In this document: piece by piece, positions 15,022 through 22,718 of the stretch
Position numbering within the stretch: position 1 is the first letter of the stretch
How the letters are laid out: each line of letters begins with the position of its first letter
NCBI GenBank assembly: GCA_041844335.1
Contig: JBGZAX010000044.1
Span: forward strand, 1-31,042
Direction of reading: 5' to 3'
Origin: CAUUFM01 sp041844335
GTDB lineage: Bacteria; Bacillota; Clostridia; Lachnospirales; Lachnospiraceae
DNA: 31,042 bases
Position numbers and translations under genes: made by a program
The notes under the pieces: model-generated
What the model was told of the DNA's origin: nothing
Seen by the model: only the letters and a program-made list of their open reading frames with translations
The model's database searches: none

Positions 15022-15050
15022 ATCTTAGTACAATTTTTACCAAAAAGCAA
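15022..15050 (-). promoter_or_regulatory. Promoter of hppA
   Basis: On the minus strand TTGCTT (15050-15045) is followed after 17 bases by TAAGAT (15027-15022). The start would be near 15015, just upstream of the inverted repeat. Confidence 0.65.
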
Positions 15051-15207
15051 GAGTTTTTATAGCAAATAGGCAATTTTTTTAAGCAATTTCTTTAAATAAT
15101 TAAAATTTTATTAAATATTGATAAACGCTTAACAAAAATACATTTTCTTATGACACTTAAGTCAATCTCCAATCGCAACTCAACATCTGCAAATTAGAAA
15201 TATGCAG

Positions 15208-16620
15208 TTACAAATCATCAGGCAATTTTATAATAAAACAGGTGAGGTTATCATCAGTTTCTATCTCAGTCTTTCCCTTATGCTGCTTTACTATTTCATC
15301 CACAATAGCAAGTCCTATTCCGAAATTCCCTCCCTCTCCCTTATAAAATCTGTCAAAAATATGCGGCAAATCTTTTTCAGAAATAGGGATACCGTCATTT
15401 GAGATCCTGATCTCAAAAATATCCGTTTCTTTTTTACAGGAGACCGTTATTTTAGACTTTGCATATCTTACCGCATTTGTCAATATATTTATAAAGGCTC
15501 TGTCGAGCTTTTCCTCGTCTGCCCTTATAAACAGCTCATCCTTACTCATAAGATGCTCTATTTCTATTCCTTTTTTATCACAATCAGCCTTTATTCTCCA
15601 TGTACAGTCATATAAAAGCTCCCTTAAATCCAAGCTTTCTATATTAAGCTGCGCATTTGTGTCCATTCTTGATAAAAGTAAAAGCTCATCTACAAGAGCT
15701 GACATTCTTTTGCTCTGTTTCACAATAACCGCGGCAGCCTTCTTATTATCCTTATGCACCCCGCCTGCAATTCCCTCGGCATAGCCCTGTATCGACATAA
15801 GCGGAGTTCTGAGCTCGTGAGAGGCATTTTGAAAAAACTGTTTCTGGCTGTCATTGGCCCTGTCTATCATATTCGACATCTCTTTTACAGATAGTAACAC
15901 CTCGCCGAACTCACTGTAGTCAAACTCTTCTATATCCTTAAGCTCCTCTCTTCTGCCTATGCTTAGTATATAGTCCTTTAATTTATTGAAAGAATTATCA
16001 ATTTTTTTATTTATAGTCCAAATAATTAAGATTACCGCAATCGCCGAACCTGTCATCAGAAAAATAAGTATATGGTGCAGGGTGTCGGTATATTTAAGTA
16101 CAAATGTAACATCGGCATAGGCAACTAAAATAAGCTCCTTTCCCTGATATGTCTTATAGGACTTATATTTTAGATAAAGATTACTGTCTCCGTTTTTTAT
16201 GAGAATAGGCTTGCCCTCTTTTATCATATCTCTATGACTTTTGAAATAAGAAGAGATTATTTTCGATATCTCCGCCTCCTTTTCAGAATACATAGGAGAG
16301 TCTACAGGCAAAACCTCTGAATAATTTTTATCTAAAATAGCATAATATACCGTTATTAAAAACCCGGTTTCCTCCTGAAAAATATCACTCTTCGATTTTT
16401 CATCATCATTTGTTTTGTTCTCATTGTCGTCAGACTTGCCGCCGCCATAGTAAAGATCCAAAAGCTCAAATTCATATTCCAGCTCATTTGAGGTGATCCT
16501 TTCTATATAGCTGCGCACAGCCACATTGAATGCCCAAATAATCCCCGTAAAAGAAAGCAATATAACCATAATCGGTGCCAAGAACAGGGCAAGCTTCAAC
16601 TGGCTTTTTTTATTTCTCAT
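15208..16620 (-). CDS. Sensor histidine kinase
   Basis: This kinase of about 470 residues has two membrane helices (about residues 8-33 and 182-202), enclosing an extracytoplasmic domain of about 145 residues with an acidic, lysine-rich patch (KSDDNENKTNDDEKSK). Then come a linker, the HisKA box with the phospho-accepting histidine (NASHELRTPLMSIQGYAEG, about His268), and HATPase motifs N (ILTNAVRYA), G1 (SNDGIPI), F (DRFYKG) and G2 (GNFGIGLAIV). The frame opens with GTG at 16629; ATGs at 16623 and 16620 fit the AGGTG site better, and I use 16620. It overlaps the end of the response regulator, so the two are a cognate pair. The signal is unknown. Confidence 0.93.
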   Translation of the reverse strand: MRNKKSQLKLALFLAPIMVILLSFTGIIWAFNVAVRSYIERITSNELEYEFELLDLYYGGGKSDDNENKTNDDEKSKSDIFQEETGFLITVYYAILDKNYSEVLPVDSPMYSEKEAEISKIISSYFKSHRDMIKEGKPILIKNGDSNLYLKYKSYKTYQGKELILVAYADVTFVLKYTDTLHHILIFLMTGSAIAVILIIWTINKKIDNSFNKLKDYILSIGRREELKDIEEFDYSEFGEVLLSVKEMSNMIDRANDSQKQFFQNASHELRTPLMSIQGYAEGIAGGVHKDNKKAAAVIVKQSKRMSALVDELLLLSRMDTNAQLNIESLDLRELLYDCTWRIKADCDKKGIEIEHLMSKDELFIRADEEKLDRAFINILTNAVRYAKSKITVSCKKETDIFEIRISNDGIPISEKDLPHIFDRFYKGEGGNFGIGLAIVDEIVKQHKGKTEIETDDNLTCFIIKLPDDL

Positions 16621-17305
16621 CATTTGCACCTATCTTAAATCCGAACCCCCAAATAGTTTCTATATTAACACTACTTCCGAAATTATTAAGCTTTCGCCTT
16701 AATCTCTTTATCGTGTCATCCGTTACCCTTGTTTCCACCTCGCTTTCATATCCCCAGACATTTGTCAGCATCTCATCTCTTGAAATGGCTTTTCCCTGAT
16801 TTTCAACCATATATGTAAGCAACAAAAACTCCGTATTGGTAAGCTTTATGTGCTTATCTCTGCATTTTGCAACCATACCGACAGGATTTATTGTCACATC
16901 TCCACAAACAAGGACATCACTTTTTTTCTGCGTTTTTTCCACAGTCAATCTGTTAAACATAGCCTTTACTCTCATTGTAAGCTTTATCGGAGAAAACGGT
17001 TTAGTGAAGTAATCATCACAACCCATAGTAAAGCCCGTTATATAATCGGCATCGGTTCCCCTTGCCGTCAACAAAATTATAGGAACCTCATTCCTCTTTC
17101 TGATGCTTGAGCAAACAGAAAAACCGTCAGTTCCCGGCATCATCACATCAAGTATTACAAGATCCGCCGGAGTTTTTTCAAACTCCGCCAAAAGCAGATC
17201 TCCATTTTCAAAGGTTTTTACATTAAAACCCTCTTCCTCTAAAAAGGACTCTATTAAATCTCTTATATCCTTTTCATCATCAGCCACATATATTAACTTG
17301 TTCAT
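16610..17305 (-). CDS. OmpR/PhoB-type response regulator
   Basis: This 231-residue protein has a receiver domain and a winged-helix DNA-binding domain. The receiver has the acidic pair DD (9-10), the phosphorylation site Asp53 (VILDVMMPGTDGF), Thr80 and Lys102 (FTKPF). The C-terminal half has LTNTEFLLLTYMVENQGKAI and DTIKRLRRKLNN, typical of OmpR-type DNA binding. It has a strong GGGGAGG site, starts 16 bases after the second chromate-transporter gene and overlaps the kinase gene. This suggests that the two-component system and the transporters share a transcript, and that the regulator may control them; that is inference from context. Confidence 0.96.
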   Translation of the reverse strand: MNKLIYVADDEKDIRDLIESFLEEEGFNVKTFENGDLLLAEFEKTPADLVILDVMMPGTDGFSVCSSIRKRNEVPIILLTARGTDADYITGFTMGCDDYFTKPFSPIKLTMRVKAMFNRLTVEKTQKKSDVLVCGDVTINPVGMVAKCRDKHIKLTNTEFLLLTYMVENQGKAISRDEMLTNVWGYESEVETRVTDDTIKRLRRKLNNFGSSVNIETIWGFGFKIGANDEK

Positions 17306-17321
17306 TTAATTTCCTCCCCTA

Positions 17322-17888
17322 TCACAGCCTTAAGACAATTCCGACAACGGCACAACCCGCTATTACCAATACGGGATTCATCTTAAACCTTTTATAAAGT
17401 GCAAAAACTGTCACAAATATCAAAATATTTACATAATTAAATAAGTCCGTTATATTTCTGCTTTTTGAAAATATATCAATCTGAAGCAGAGAGCCTGTAA
17501 AAATACCGATACAGGCGGCTAAAATAAAACCCACCACCGCCGGTCTTATGGAATAAAAAATCCATTCCACTATTTTTGACTGTTTGAACCTGTCAAGAAC
17601 CTTTGCAACCGATATTATTACAATTATACCGGGTGCCACAAGCGCAAGGGTCGTAACTATTCCGCCAAAAATTCCAAAAGCCGAATAACCCACATAGGTA
17701 GCCATATTTACCCCCATAGGTCCCGGCGTGCTTTCCGATATTGCTATCATCGTGGTCAAATCCTTAATGCTGTACCAATGATATTTCCATGAGATTTCTT
17801 CTAAAAACGGGATTGTGGCAAGCCCTCCTCCCACCGCAAACAGCCCTGTTTTAAAAAATTCTATAACTAATAAAAGGAGCTTACTCAT
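17322..17888 (-). CDS. Chromate transporter family protein, second half-size subunit
   Basis: This 188-residue protein has one CHR domain: FFKTGLFAVGGGLATIPFLE near the N-terminus, then SESTPGPMGVNMATYVGYSA, then about five more hydrophobic stretches. It is one of a pair of short CHR proteins that together match the two halves of the long ChrA chromate pump; such pairs are known to work together. Its ATG at 17888 overlaps the end of the first partner by 8 bases, so translation is coupled. Many CHR members in anaerobes have no proven substrate, so chromate export is only the family label. Confidence 0.9.
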   Translation of the reverse strand: MSKLLLLVIEFFKTGLFAVGGGLATIPFLEEISWKYHWYSIKDLTTMIAISESTPGPMGVNMATYVGYSAFGIFGGIVTTLALVAPGIIVIISVAKVLDRFKQSKIVEWIFYSIRPAVVGFILAACIGIFTGSLLQIDIFSKSRNITDLFNYVNILIFVTVFALYKRFKMNPVLVIAGCAVVGIVLRL

Positions 17889-18441
17889 GGTTTTTCTCTA
17901 TCCTCCTCATATTCTTTACGGAATTTATAATTATCCCAAGTATCGCAAAGCCGATTACCAATAAAATAGTGGAAATTGATGTGAAATATGCAAGTACAAA
18001 ACCTGAGATAAAGATAACAAATGCGATAATATCCTTTACACTCGATTTCAAAAGCTTGTATATTGACTCCGTCATGAGCACGCACACTGCTATTCCTATG
18101 CCTGCCAAGGCATGCTTTACTGCGGGATTCCCCTGAAAATTCGTGATAAGCCCGGCGATCAACGTAATTATTATAAGCGATGGAGAAATGACACCTAATG
18201 TTCCGACTATTCCTCCTGAAATTCCCTTTCTGAAATAGCCTATAAAGGTGGCGGTGTTTACCGCTATGATACCCGGTGTGCACTGCCCTATCGCAAAATA
18301 GTCAAGAACCTGTTCCTCGGTGGCAAAATGTCGTTTTTGTATAATCTCCTTTTCTATCATCGGCAGCATTGCATAGCCGCCTCCAAAGGTAAATAAGCCT
18401 ATTTTAAAAAACACAAAATATAATTCCAAATATTCTTTCAA
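17881..18441 (-). CDS. Chromate transporter family protein, first half-size subunit
   Basis: This 186-residue CHR-domain protein begins MKEYLELYFVFFKIGLFTFG and has GGYAMLPMIEKEII, GQCTPGIIAVNTATFIGY and several membrane helices. The start is a TTG at 18441, seven bases after GAGGAG. It pairs with the overlapping gene at 17322-17888 as the two halves of a ChrA-like transporter. The two copies are clearly homologous but not close, so the duplication is old. It lies downstream of the EamA gene and a possible small ORF whose stop codon touches its ribosome binding site. Confidence 0.9.
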   Translation of the reverse strand: MKEYLELYFVFFKIGLFTFGGGYAMLPMIEKEIIQKRHFATEEQVLDYFAIGQCTPGIIAVNTATFIGYFRKGISGGIVGTLGVISPSLIIITLIAGLITNFQGNPAVKHALAGIGIAVCVLMTESIYKLLKSSVKDIIAFVIFISGFVLAYFTSISTILLVIGFAILGIIINSVKNMRRIEKNHE

Positions 18442-18452
18442 TATTATACTCC

Positions 18453-18551
18453 TCAGTTTTTACTCTTAATTTTATTCAGTAAAGCCTTATGCTTGCACCA
18501 CTTTTGCAGATATGCCGTCATTTTCTTCTGAGCCTCGAATTTAAGTATCAT
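18453..18551 (-). CDS. Possible small protein of 32 residues (unrecognised)
   Basis: An ATG at 18551, inside the last codons of the EamA gene, opens a 33-codon frame. The product begins MILKFEAQKK, continues MTAYLQKWCK and ends LLNKIKSKN. It would be a short, strongly basic helix with one Cys and one Trp. Its TGA stop (18455-18453) overlaps the GAGGAG site of the next gene, the usual geometry of coupled genes. Only a weak AAAAGA lies upstream as a ribosome binding site. It fills the otherwise empty 99 bases between two genes of one operon. I do not recognise a family; it may be a real small protein, a remnant, or chance. Confidence 0.35.
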   Translation of the reverse strand: MILKFEAQKKMTAYLQKWCKHKALLNKIKSKN

Positions 18552-19398
18552 GAGTCTTTTCTATATGCCATTTATAAACAGCAGTTCCGATTATTACAAT
18601 ATATCCTATAATACTGAATTTATCAGGGATCTGCCCTAAGAATAATACCCCCAAAATTGCGGCAAATACCACCTGAGAATAATCGAACACGGATATTTCC
18701 TTGGCAGGAGCCTTTGAATAAGCAAGAGTTATGGAAAATTGTCCCAAGGTGGCACAAAAACCTGCCAAAATGAGCATGGACAGCTGATATACGGTCAAAT
18801 GCACGCCATAAAATATTGCACCCGGGAATAAGAGTACGCAGGATATTAAAGAAAACGAACAGACAATTATTCTGTGATCTAAATGATATTTTCCCATCTT
18901 TCTGACATAGGTGTAAGCAAGCCCGGCACAAAAGCCGCTGAACACCCCTATCATCGAATAAAAAAAGCTGCTGTTCATAGACGGCTTTACCACAAATATT
19001 GCACCGATAAAAGCCACTATAATACCCAACCATTCCTTTTTGGTCGCTCTCTCCTTTAAAATAAAATAGGATAAAATCATAGCGAAAAACGGAGATAATT
19101 TATTTAAGATATTTGCATCGGAGATATTTATTTTATCTATCGCATAAAAATTACATAAAAGTCCCGACGTTCCGAAAAAACCTCTCATAAAAAGGTCAAA
19201 TATGTTGGTTTTATCAAGCTTTACCCGTATCCCGCTCTTAAATAAAAGACCGAAAGCCAACACTCCCGCAACCAGATTTCTAAAAAATGCCTTTTGATAT
19301 GTCGGTACATCTCCTGACAATTTTATAAAAAAACTCATTAATGAAAAACCGATTCCGGCTAAAATAATAAATAAGATAGCCTGTCTTTTATTACTCAT
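18541..19398 (-). CDS. EamA/DMT-family transporter
   Basis: This 285-residue membrane protein has ten predicted helices in two EamA repeats, the layout of drug/metabolite transporters. The first repeat holds FIILAGIGFSLMSFFIKLSG and FFRNLVAGVLAFGLLF; the second holds IGVFSGFCAGLAYTYVRKM and EISVFDYSQVVFAAILGVLF. The substrate cannot be read from sequence. An upstream in-frame ATG at 19443 lies inside hxlR without a good site; the ATG at 19398 has AAAGAAGG six bases ahead. It starts 17 bases after the hxlR stop, so it is probably co-transcribed with and controlled by that regulator. Confidence 0.9.
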   Translation of the reverse strand: MSNKRQAILFIILAGIGFSLMSFFIKLSGDVPTYQKAFFRNLVAGVLAFGLLFKSGIRVKLDKTNIFDLFMRGFFGTSGLLCNFYAIDKINISDANILNKLSPFFAMILSYFILKERATKKEWLGIIVAFIGAIFVVKPSMNSSFFYSMIGVFSGFCAGLAYTYVRKMGKYHLDHRIIVCSFSLISCVLLFPGAIFYGVHLTVYQLSMLILAGFCATLGQFSITLAYSKAPAKEISVFDYSQVVFAAILGVLFLGQIPDKFSIIGYIVIIGTAVYKWHIEKTHDT

Positions 19399-19415
19399 TT
19401 TACGCCTTCTTTCAC

Positions 19416-19802
19416 CTATACTATAGATCTGCAGGTCCTGCAATATACCCTCTTGCCTGTGTCACCGGATAAATTTTCAAATCCCCAAACAGCCATAGAC
19501 TCTAATATCGGAATAATTTCGTTACCCTTTTTAGTCAGCCTATATTCCACCCTTGGCGGAATTTCATTGTATTGAACTCTTTCTATAATATCATCATTTT
19601 TAAGCTGACGCAAGCATTGAGTCAGCATTGCATTTGTAATTCCGTTAAGTCTGCGTTTAATCTCTGCATTTCTATGATATTTTCCGTCTGATAATATGCA
19701 TATTATAGATGACTTCCATTTACCTCCGGCGACCTCTAAAAAATATTTAATCGGACATAGCATTTCCAAATTGCTTTCAATTTTTAAAATTTTTTTATCC
19801 AT
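19416..19802 (-). CDS. HxlR-family transcriptional regulator
   Basis: This 128-residue winged-helix regulator starts at the ATG at 19802, preceded by an ideal AGGAGAAAAA site; the ATG further upstream has none. It shows the HxlR pattern: CPIKYFLEVAGGKWKSSIIC, LNGITNAMLTQCLRQLKNDD and EIPPRVEYRLTKKGNEIIP. Cys16, just before the first helix, is the position used for thiol or quinone sensing in relatives such as YodB, and the C-terminus has a further CRTC pair. HxlR proteins usually repress their own and neighbouring operons. It heads the minus-strand transporter run and is divergent from the flavin-fold gene at 19940, with inverted repeats between them. Confidence 0.92.
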   Translation of the reverse strand: MDKKILKIESNLEMLCPIKYFLEVAGGKWKSSIICILSDGKYHRNAEIKRRLNGITNAMLTQCLRQLKNDDIIERVQYNEIPPRVEYRLTKKGNEIIPILESMAVWGFENLSGDTGKRVYCRTCRSIV

Positions 19803-19822
19803 TTTTTCTCCTAAATTCGTAT

Positions 19823-19842
19823 TAGTATTATATTTCATACTA
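19823..19842. promoter_or_regulatory. Inverted repeat over the hxlR -10 region (candidate operator)
   Basis: TAGTAT and ATACTA (19823-19828 and 19837-19842) flank an 8-base AT-rich spacer. A TATAAT on the minus strand (19833-19828) lies inside the repeat. The TACTAT-like half-sites recall HxlR/YodB boxes. Self-regulation is inferred. Confidence 0.4.
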
Positions 19843-19870
19843 TATATTATTTTTTTGTGTACTTGCATTT

Positions 19871-19906
19871 TTCTTACTGACTATGGTATTATAACATCAG
19901 TTAGAA
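19871..19906. promoter_or_regulatory. Near-perfect 10-base inverted repeat around the divergent promoter (candidate HxlR operator)
   Basis: TTCTTACTGA (19871-19880) and TCAGTTAGAA (19897-19906) match as inverted arms in nine of ten positions. They flank the likely -10 (TATTAT, 19887-19892) of the plus-strand gene, whose -35 would be TTGCAT (19863-19868, spacing 18). Confidence 0.45.
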
Positions 19907-19939
19907 AATAACTCAATCAAATTTTTAAGGAGGCACATT

Positions 19940-20335
19940 ATGAAGGTTATAGAATTTTTAAAAGAGGCAAAAGTATTTTTCGGGGCAACGGCAGACGGCG
20001 ATACTCCTCACGTAAGACCGCTTGGATTTGTTATGGAATATGAGGGAAAACTTGCTTTTTATTCTGATAACAGAAAAAATGTATTTAAGCAGTTAAAGGC
20101 AAATCCGAAAATCGCAATCGCTGCAATCGACTCAAAAATGAATACCCTAAGACTAAGCGGAAAGGTTAATTTCATCACCTCTCCTGAAAGTAAGAAGGCT
20201 GCTATTGATGCGATGCCTGCTTTAGCAAAAATGGGATATGCGGCAGATGATAACATTTTTGAAATCTACACAATAGATGACTTAAGCTACTCTCTTACAA
20301 ACATGATGGGCAAAAAATTGGACATAGAACTATAA
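19940..20335 (+). CDS. Pyridoxamine 5'-phosphate oxidase-fold flavoprotein
   Basis: This 131-residue protein has the split beta-barrel fold that binds FMN: the N-terminal FLKEAKVFFGATADGDTPHV, RPLGFVMEYEGKLAFYSDNR, VFKQLKANPKIAIAAID and LRLSGKVNF are typical of small members of the PNPOx-like superfamily. These are often NAD(P)H-flavin or quinone-type reductases rather than true PdxH enzymes, and the exact reaction is not known. A perfect AAGGAGG site precedes the ATG. It is divergent from an HxlR regulator, a common pairing for redox or electrophile response. A hairpin terminator follows the stop. Confidence 0.88.
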   Translation: MKVIEFLKEAKVFFGATADGDTPHVRPLGFVMEYEGKLAFYSDNRKNVFKQLKANPKIAIAAIDSKMNTLRLSGKVNFITSPESKKAAIDAMPALAKMGYAADDNIFEIYTIDDLSYSLTNMMGKKLDIEL

Positions 20336-20345
20336 TAAAAACAAC

Positions 20346-20376
20346 GGGGCTGTCGCATTAGATAATGCGATGCCCC
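20346..20376. terminator. Bidirectional terminator between convergent genes (member 3 of the hairpin family)
   Basis: GGGGC...TCGCATT (20346-20359) pairs with AATGCGA...GCCCC (20364-20376). CTTCTT follows on the plus strand and GTTGTTTTTATT on the minus strand. It serves the flavin-fold gene and the PII-like gene, and is related in sequence to the 12753 and 12841 hairpins. Confidence 0.75.
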
Positions 20377-20414
20377 TTCTTAAATTTTTTAATTCGACAA
20401 ATGATTTTAAACGG

Positions 20415-21080
20415 TTATTCATAAATCCCGTATACGGAGCTTACGTCCTGCACGAAAATAATACCGTTACCCGCTTTTTCGATATCAAGAGCCTTACTTA
20501 TTGCAGCTACTATATTATTTGTAATATCGCTTTTTGACAATATCATTACCATTTCCTTTTCCGGCTCTATATCTATATGAAACAACCTTTGAGTATCATT
20601 TATTCCGGATCCTCTGGCATTTATTATGGTACCTCCCTTTGAGCCCGCCCCCTTTGACGCCTCAATAACCTCTTCCGCCATTCCCCTGTTCACCACCGTA
20701 AATATTACCTGATACATAGACCTGTTATCTCCTTTTTCACCTTCAAAATTTTCGGCATCGTTGCATAAACCTATTCCGATAAGTGTACTGATACTGAAAG
20801 CAATCCCCTTATTCCTTTTCTCAAACTCAAAATCACGACTTAATTCTCTAATCGCTCTCTTTGCAGTGTTCGTATCAGCTCCGATCAATACAATTTCTTT
20901 TTTAACATCATCAAGAGATAAAAACTGCAGCAGCTTATTTCTGACAGTTCCTTTTCCATAAAATATCGTTCCGCAAGGAATTCCGTATTTTTTGGCTCTT
21001 TGCAGCACCTTACTGCCCATTCCGTCATTTACAACTATGTAAATGAATTCAAAATTTATCATACATTTACTATTTTCCAT
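20415..21080 (-). CDS. Tandem PII-like regulatory protein linked to DUF1538
   Basis: This 221-residue protein is made of two PII/GlnB-like halves in one chain. The first (about 8-110) has FIYIVVNDGMGSKVLQRAKK and GIPCGTIFYGKGT; the second (about 121-221) has VIFTVVNRGMAEEVIEASKG and GSKGGTIINARGSG. PII proteins normally are trimers of about 112 residues that sense nucleotides and 2-oxoglutarate and control transporters or enzymes. The DUF1538 membrane protein gene immediately upstream ends 11 bases inside this gene, so the two are coupled, and control of that transporter is the natural inference. The ATG at 21080 has a GGAAGGGG site. The signal is unknown. Confidence 0.85.
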   Translation of the reverse strand: MENSKCMINFEFIYIVVNDGMGSKVLQRAKKYGIPCGTIFYGKGTVRNKLLQFLSLDDVKKEIVLIGADTNTAKRAIRELSRDFEFEKRNKGIAFSISTLIGIGLCNDAENFEGEKGDNRSMYQVIFTVVNRGMAEEVIEASKGAGSKGGTIINARGSGINDTQRLFHIDIEPEKEMVMILSKSDITNNIVAAISKALDIEKAGNGIIFVQDVSSVYGIYE

Positions 21081-22557
21081 TTTGTATACCCCTTCCGGAT
21101 TTTATGGCAAAAATAAGACCAAGTATTTCAAGCGTGATTATCGGCATCATTGCAACCATGGAAATCATTCCGAATCCGTCAGATAAGAGATCCGCTCCAT
21201 CCACAGAGGATGCCGCTCCCTGAATAAAAGCCATTATAAAAGTGGCAGTGACAGGTCCAGTCGCAACACCTCCCGCATCAAAAGCAATGCCGACAAAAAG
21301 CTTGGGTATAAAAAATGTCAGCACTATACAAATTATATATCCCGCCAATAAATAATGCCATAGCTTTATGTTGTCGGATAAAATTCTGACAACCGACAAT
21401 GCCACAGCCGTTCCGACCCCGAGTGCAAGAGGAAACAGTACTATTTTTCTTTTTATATATCCGCTGGTAACATCCTCTATCTGATGTGTAAGAACATGCA
21501 CCGCAGGCTCCGCTAAAATAGTCACTACTCCCATTATAAAACTGATTATCACTATAAAAAACCTGTTTTCAAGCTTTGCAAGGCTATATCCTATCACAGC
21601 TCCGACGTCCATAAATCCGGCGTTTACTCCGGTCATAAAAAGAAAAAGACCGATAAATGCAAACACAAATCCTGTTATCAGCTTTTTCAACTCTCTTTTA
21701 TTCAGCTTAAACGAAATCCTCTGCAATATCAAAAGTATCATTATGAGCGGAAGAATAGCCATAATGCTGTCCTTTAATGAGCTCTTTATACTGCCCGAAA
21801 AAATACTTAAAATCGACTGTGAATTCGATAAATTAACATTAAGAGCCGGATTGAATTTATTCGTCCTTGTAAATAAATTCAGCAGCATTACGGACATAAT
21901 AGCTCCGGTAGACGCTACTGCAACAAGTCCGAAGCTGTCATTTTCAGATGATTTACTGTCTTTTTCAAGCTTGGATATACCAAAAGACAAGGACAGAATA
22001 AACGGCACAGCCAAAATACCGGTGGTAGAACCCGATGCATCAAATGAAATTGCCAAAAACTCATCCGATACAAATAATGATATCAAGCCGATTAATATAT
22101 AAAGTCCTATCAGCAATTTATTCAATGAAATACTGTAAAAAATTCTTAAAAATCCCATGGAAAGCATAATCGCAAGTCCTACTGAAACCACCACGAGTAT
22201 TTTTATTCCGGAAATGCTGCCGTTAGTAACCTCTCCCACCTGATTTGCAAGTACCATAAGTCCGGGCTCCGCAATAGAGATAAAAAAGCCTAAGATCGCT
22301 CCGCCGAACAAAATCCATAACAGACTGCCTGTCTTAGCCAATGCCACACCTGTATGATCTCCCAAAGGAGTAATGCCTATGTCAACTCCGAGCAAAAATA
22401 CGGTAAGTCCTATGACCACAAAAAATGCCCCTGTCAAAAATCTTATGATTAAAGACGTTTCCATAGGTATAAGAGTAAAATTGATAACTAAAACCAATAT
22501 CGCTATGGGAAGTACGGAAAACAAAACCTCCCTGAATTTTGAAGTCAATACATTCAA
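21070..22557 (-). CDS. DUF1538 membrane protein with internal duplication (putative cation antiporter)
   Basis: This 495-residue polytopic membrane protein contains two DUF1538 repeats. Matching blocks occur in each half: ISIAEPGLMVLANQVGEVTN and TILAEPAVHVLTHQIEDVTS; ISFDASGSTTGILAVPF and IAFDAGGVATGPVTATF. The start is a TTG at 22557, seven bases after AGGAGG. In some halophiles two separate DUF1538 proteins (UmpA and UmpB) have been reported to act as a Na+(Li+,K+)/H+ antiporter. Here both halves are fused, and a PII-like gene follows with an 11-base overlap. Cation transport is therefore a reasonable but unproven role. Confidence 0.88.
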   Translation of the reverse strand: MNVLTSKFREVLFSVLPIAILVLVINFTLIPMETSLIIRFLTGAFFVVIGLTVFLLGVDIGITPLGDHTGVALAKTGSLLWILFGGAILGFFISIAEPGLMVLANQVGEVTNGSISGIKILVVVSVGLAIMLSMGFLRIFYSISLNKLLIGLYILIGLISLFVSDEFLAISFDASGSTTGILAVPFILSLSFGISKLEKDSKSSENDSFGLVAVASTGAIMSVMLLNLFTRTNKFNPALNVNLSNSQSILSIFSGSIKSSLKDSIMAILPLIMILLILQRISFKLNKRELKKLITGFVFAFIGLFLFMTGVNAGFMDVGAVIGYSLAKLENRFFIVIISFIMGVVTILAEPAVHVLTHQIEDVTSGYIKRKIVLFPLALGVGTAVALSVVRILSDNIKLWHYLLAGYIICIVLTFFIPKLFVGIAFDAGGVATGPVTATFIMAFIQGAASSVDGADLLSDGFGMISMVAMMPIITLEILGLIFAIKSGRGIQNGK

Positions 22558-22683
22558 ACCTGTTCCTCCTAAAAAGGTATTATAAATAAAATAATTTTCG
22601 TTTGCGCCGGCATGTAGATTTTCAAATGCTCAAGCTCTCCGGTCGCACACCATAAATACAAAAACCTTGCAATACTCTCTGTC

Positions 22684-22712
22684 TTGACTTTTTTACAAAT
22701 ATGGCTTATAAT
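22684..22712 (+). promoter_or_regulatory. Promoter of the SRP RNA
   Basis: TTGACT (22684-22689) and a perfect TATAAT (22707-22712) are spaced by 17 bases. The predicted start at about 22719 coincides with the 5' end of the SRP RNA helix. Confidence 0.85.
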
Positions 22713-22718
22713 TAAATG

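Noticed and set aside
15100..15207. Terminator after the histidine kinase gene
   Set aside because: Only a 5-bp CTGCA/TGCAG dyad and an ACTTAAGT palindrome are present, without a T tract in the right place.
17885..18283. A 132-codon minus-strand frame inside the first chromate-transporter gene
   Set aside because: It is an out-of-frame shadow; the overlapping frame encodes a recognisable CHR domain protein with hydrophobic helices.
18623..19033. A 136-codon minus-strand frame inside the EamA gene
   Set aside because: It is out of frame with a clear ten-helix transporter and has no start signal.
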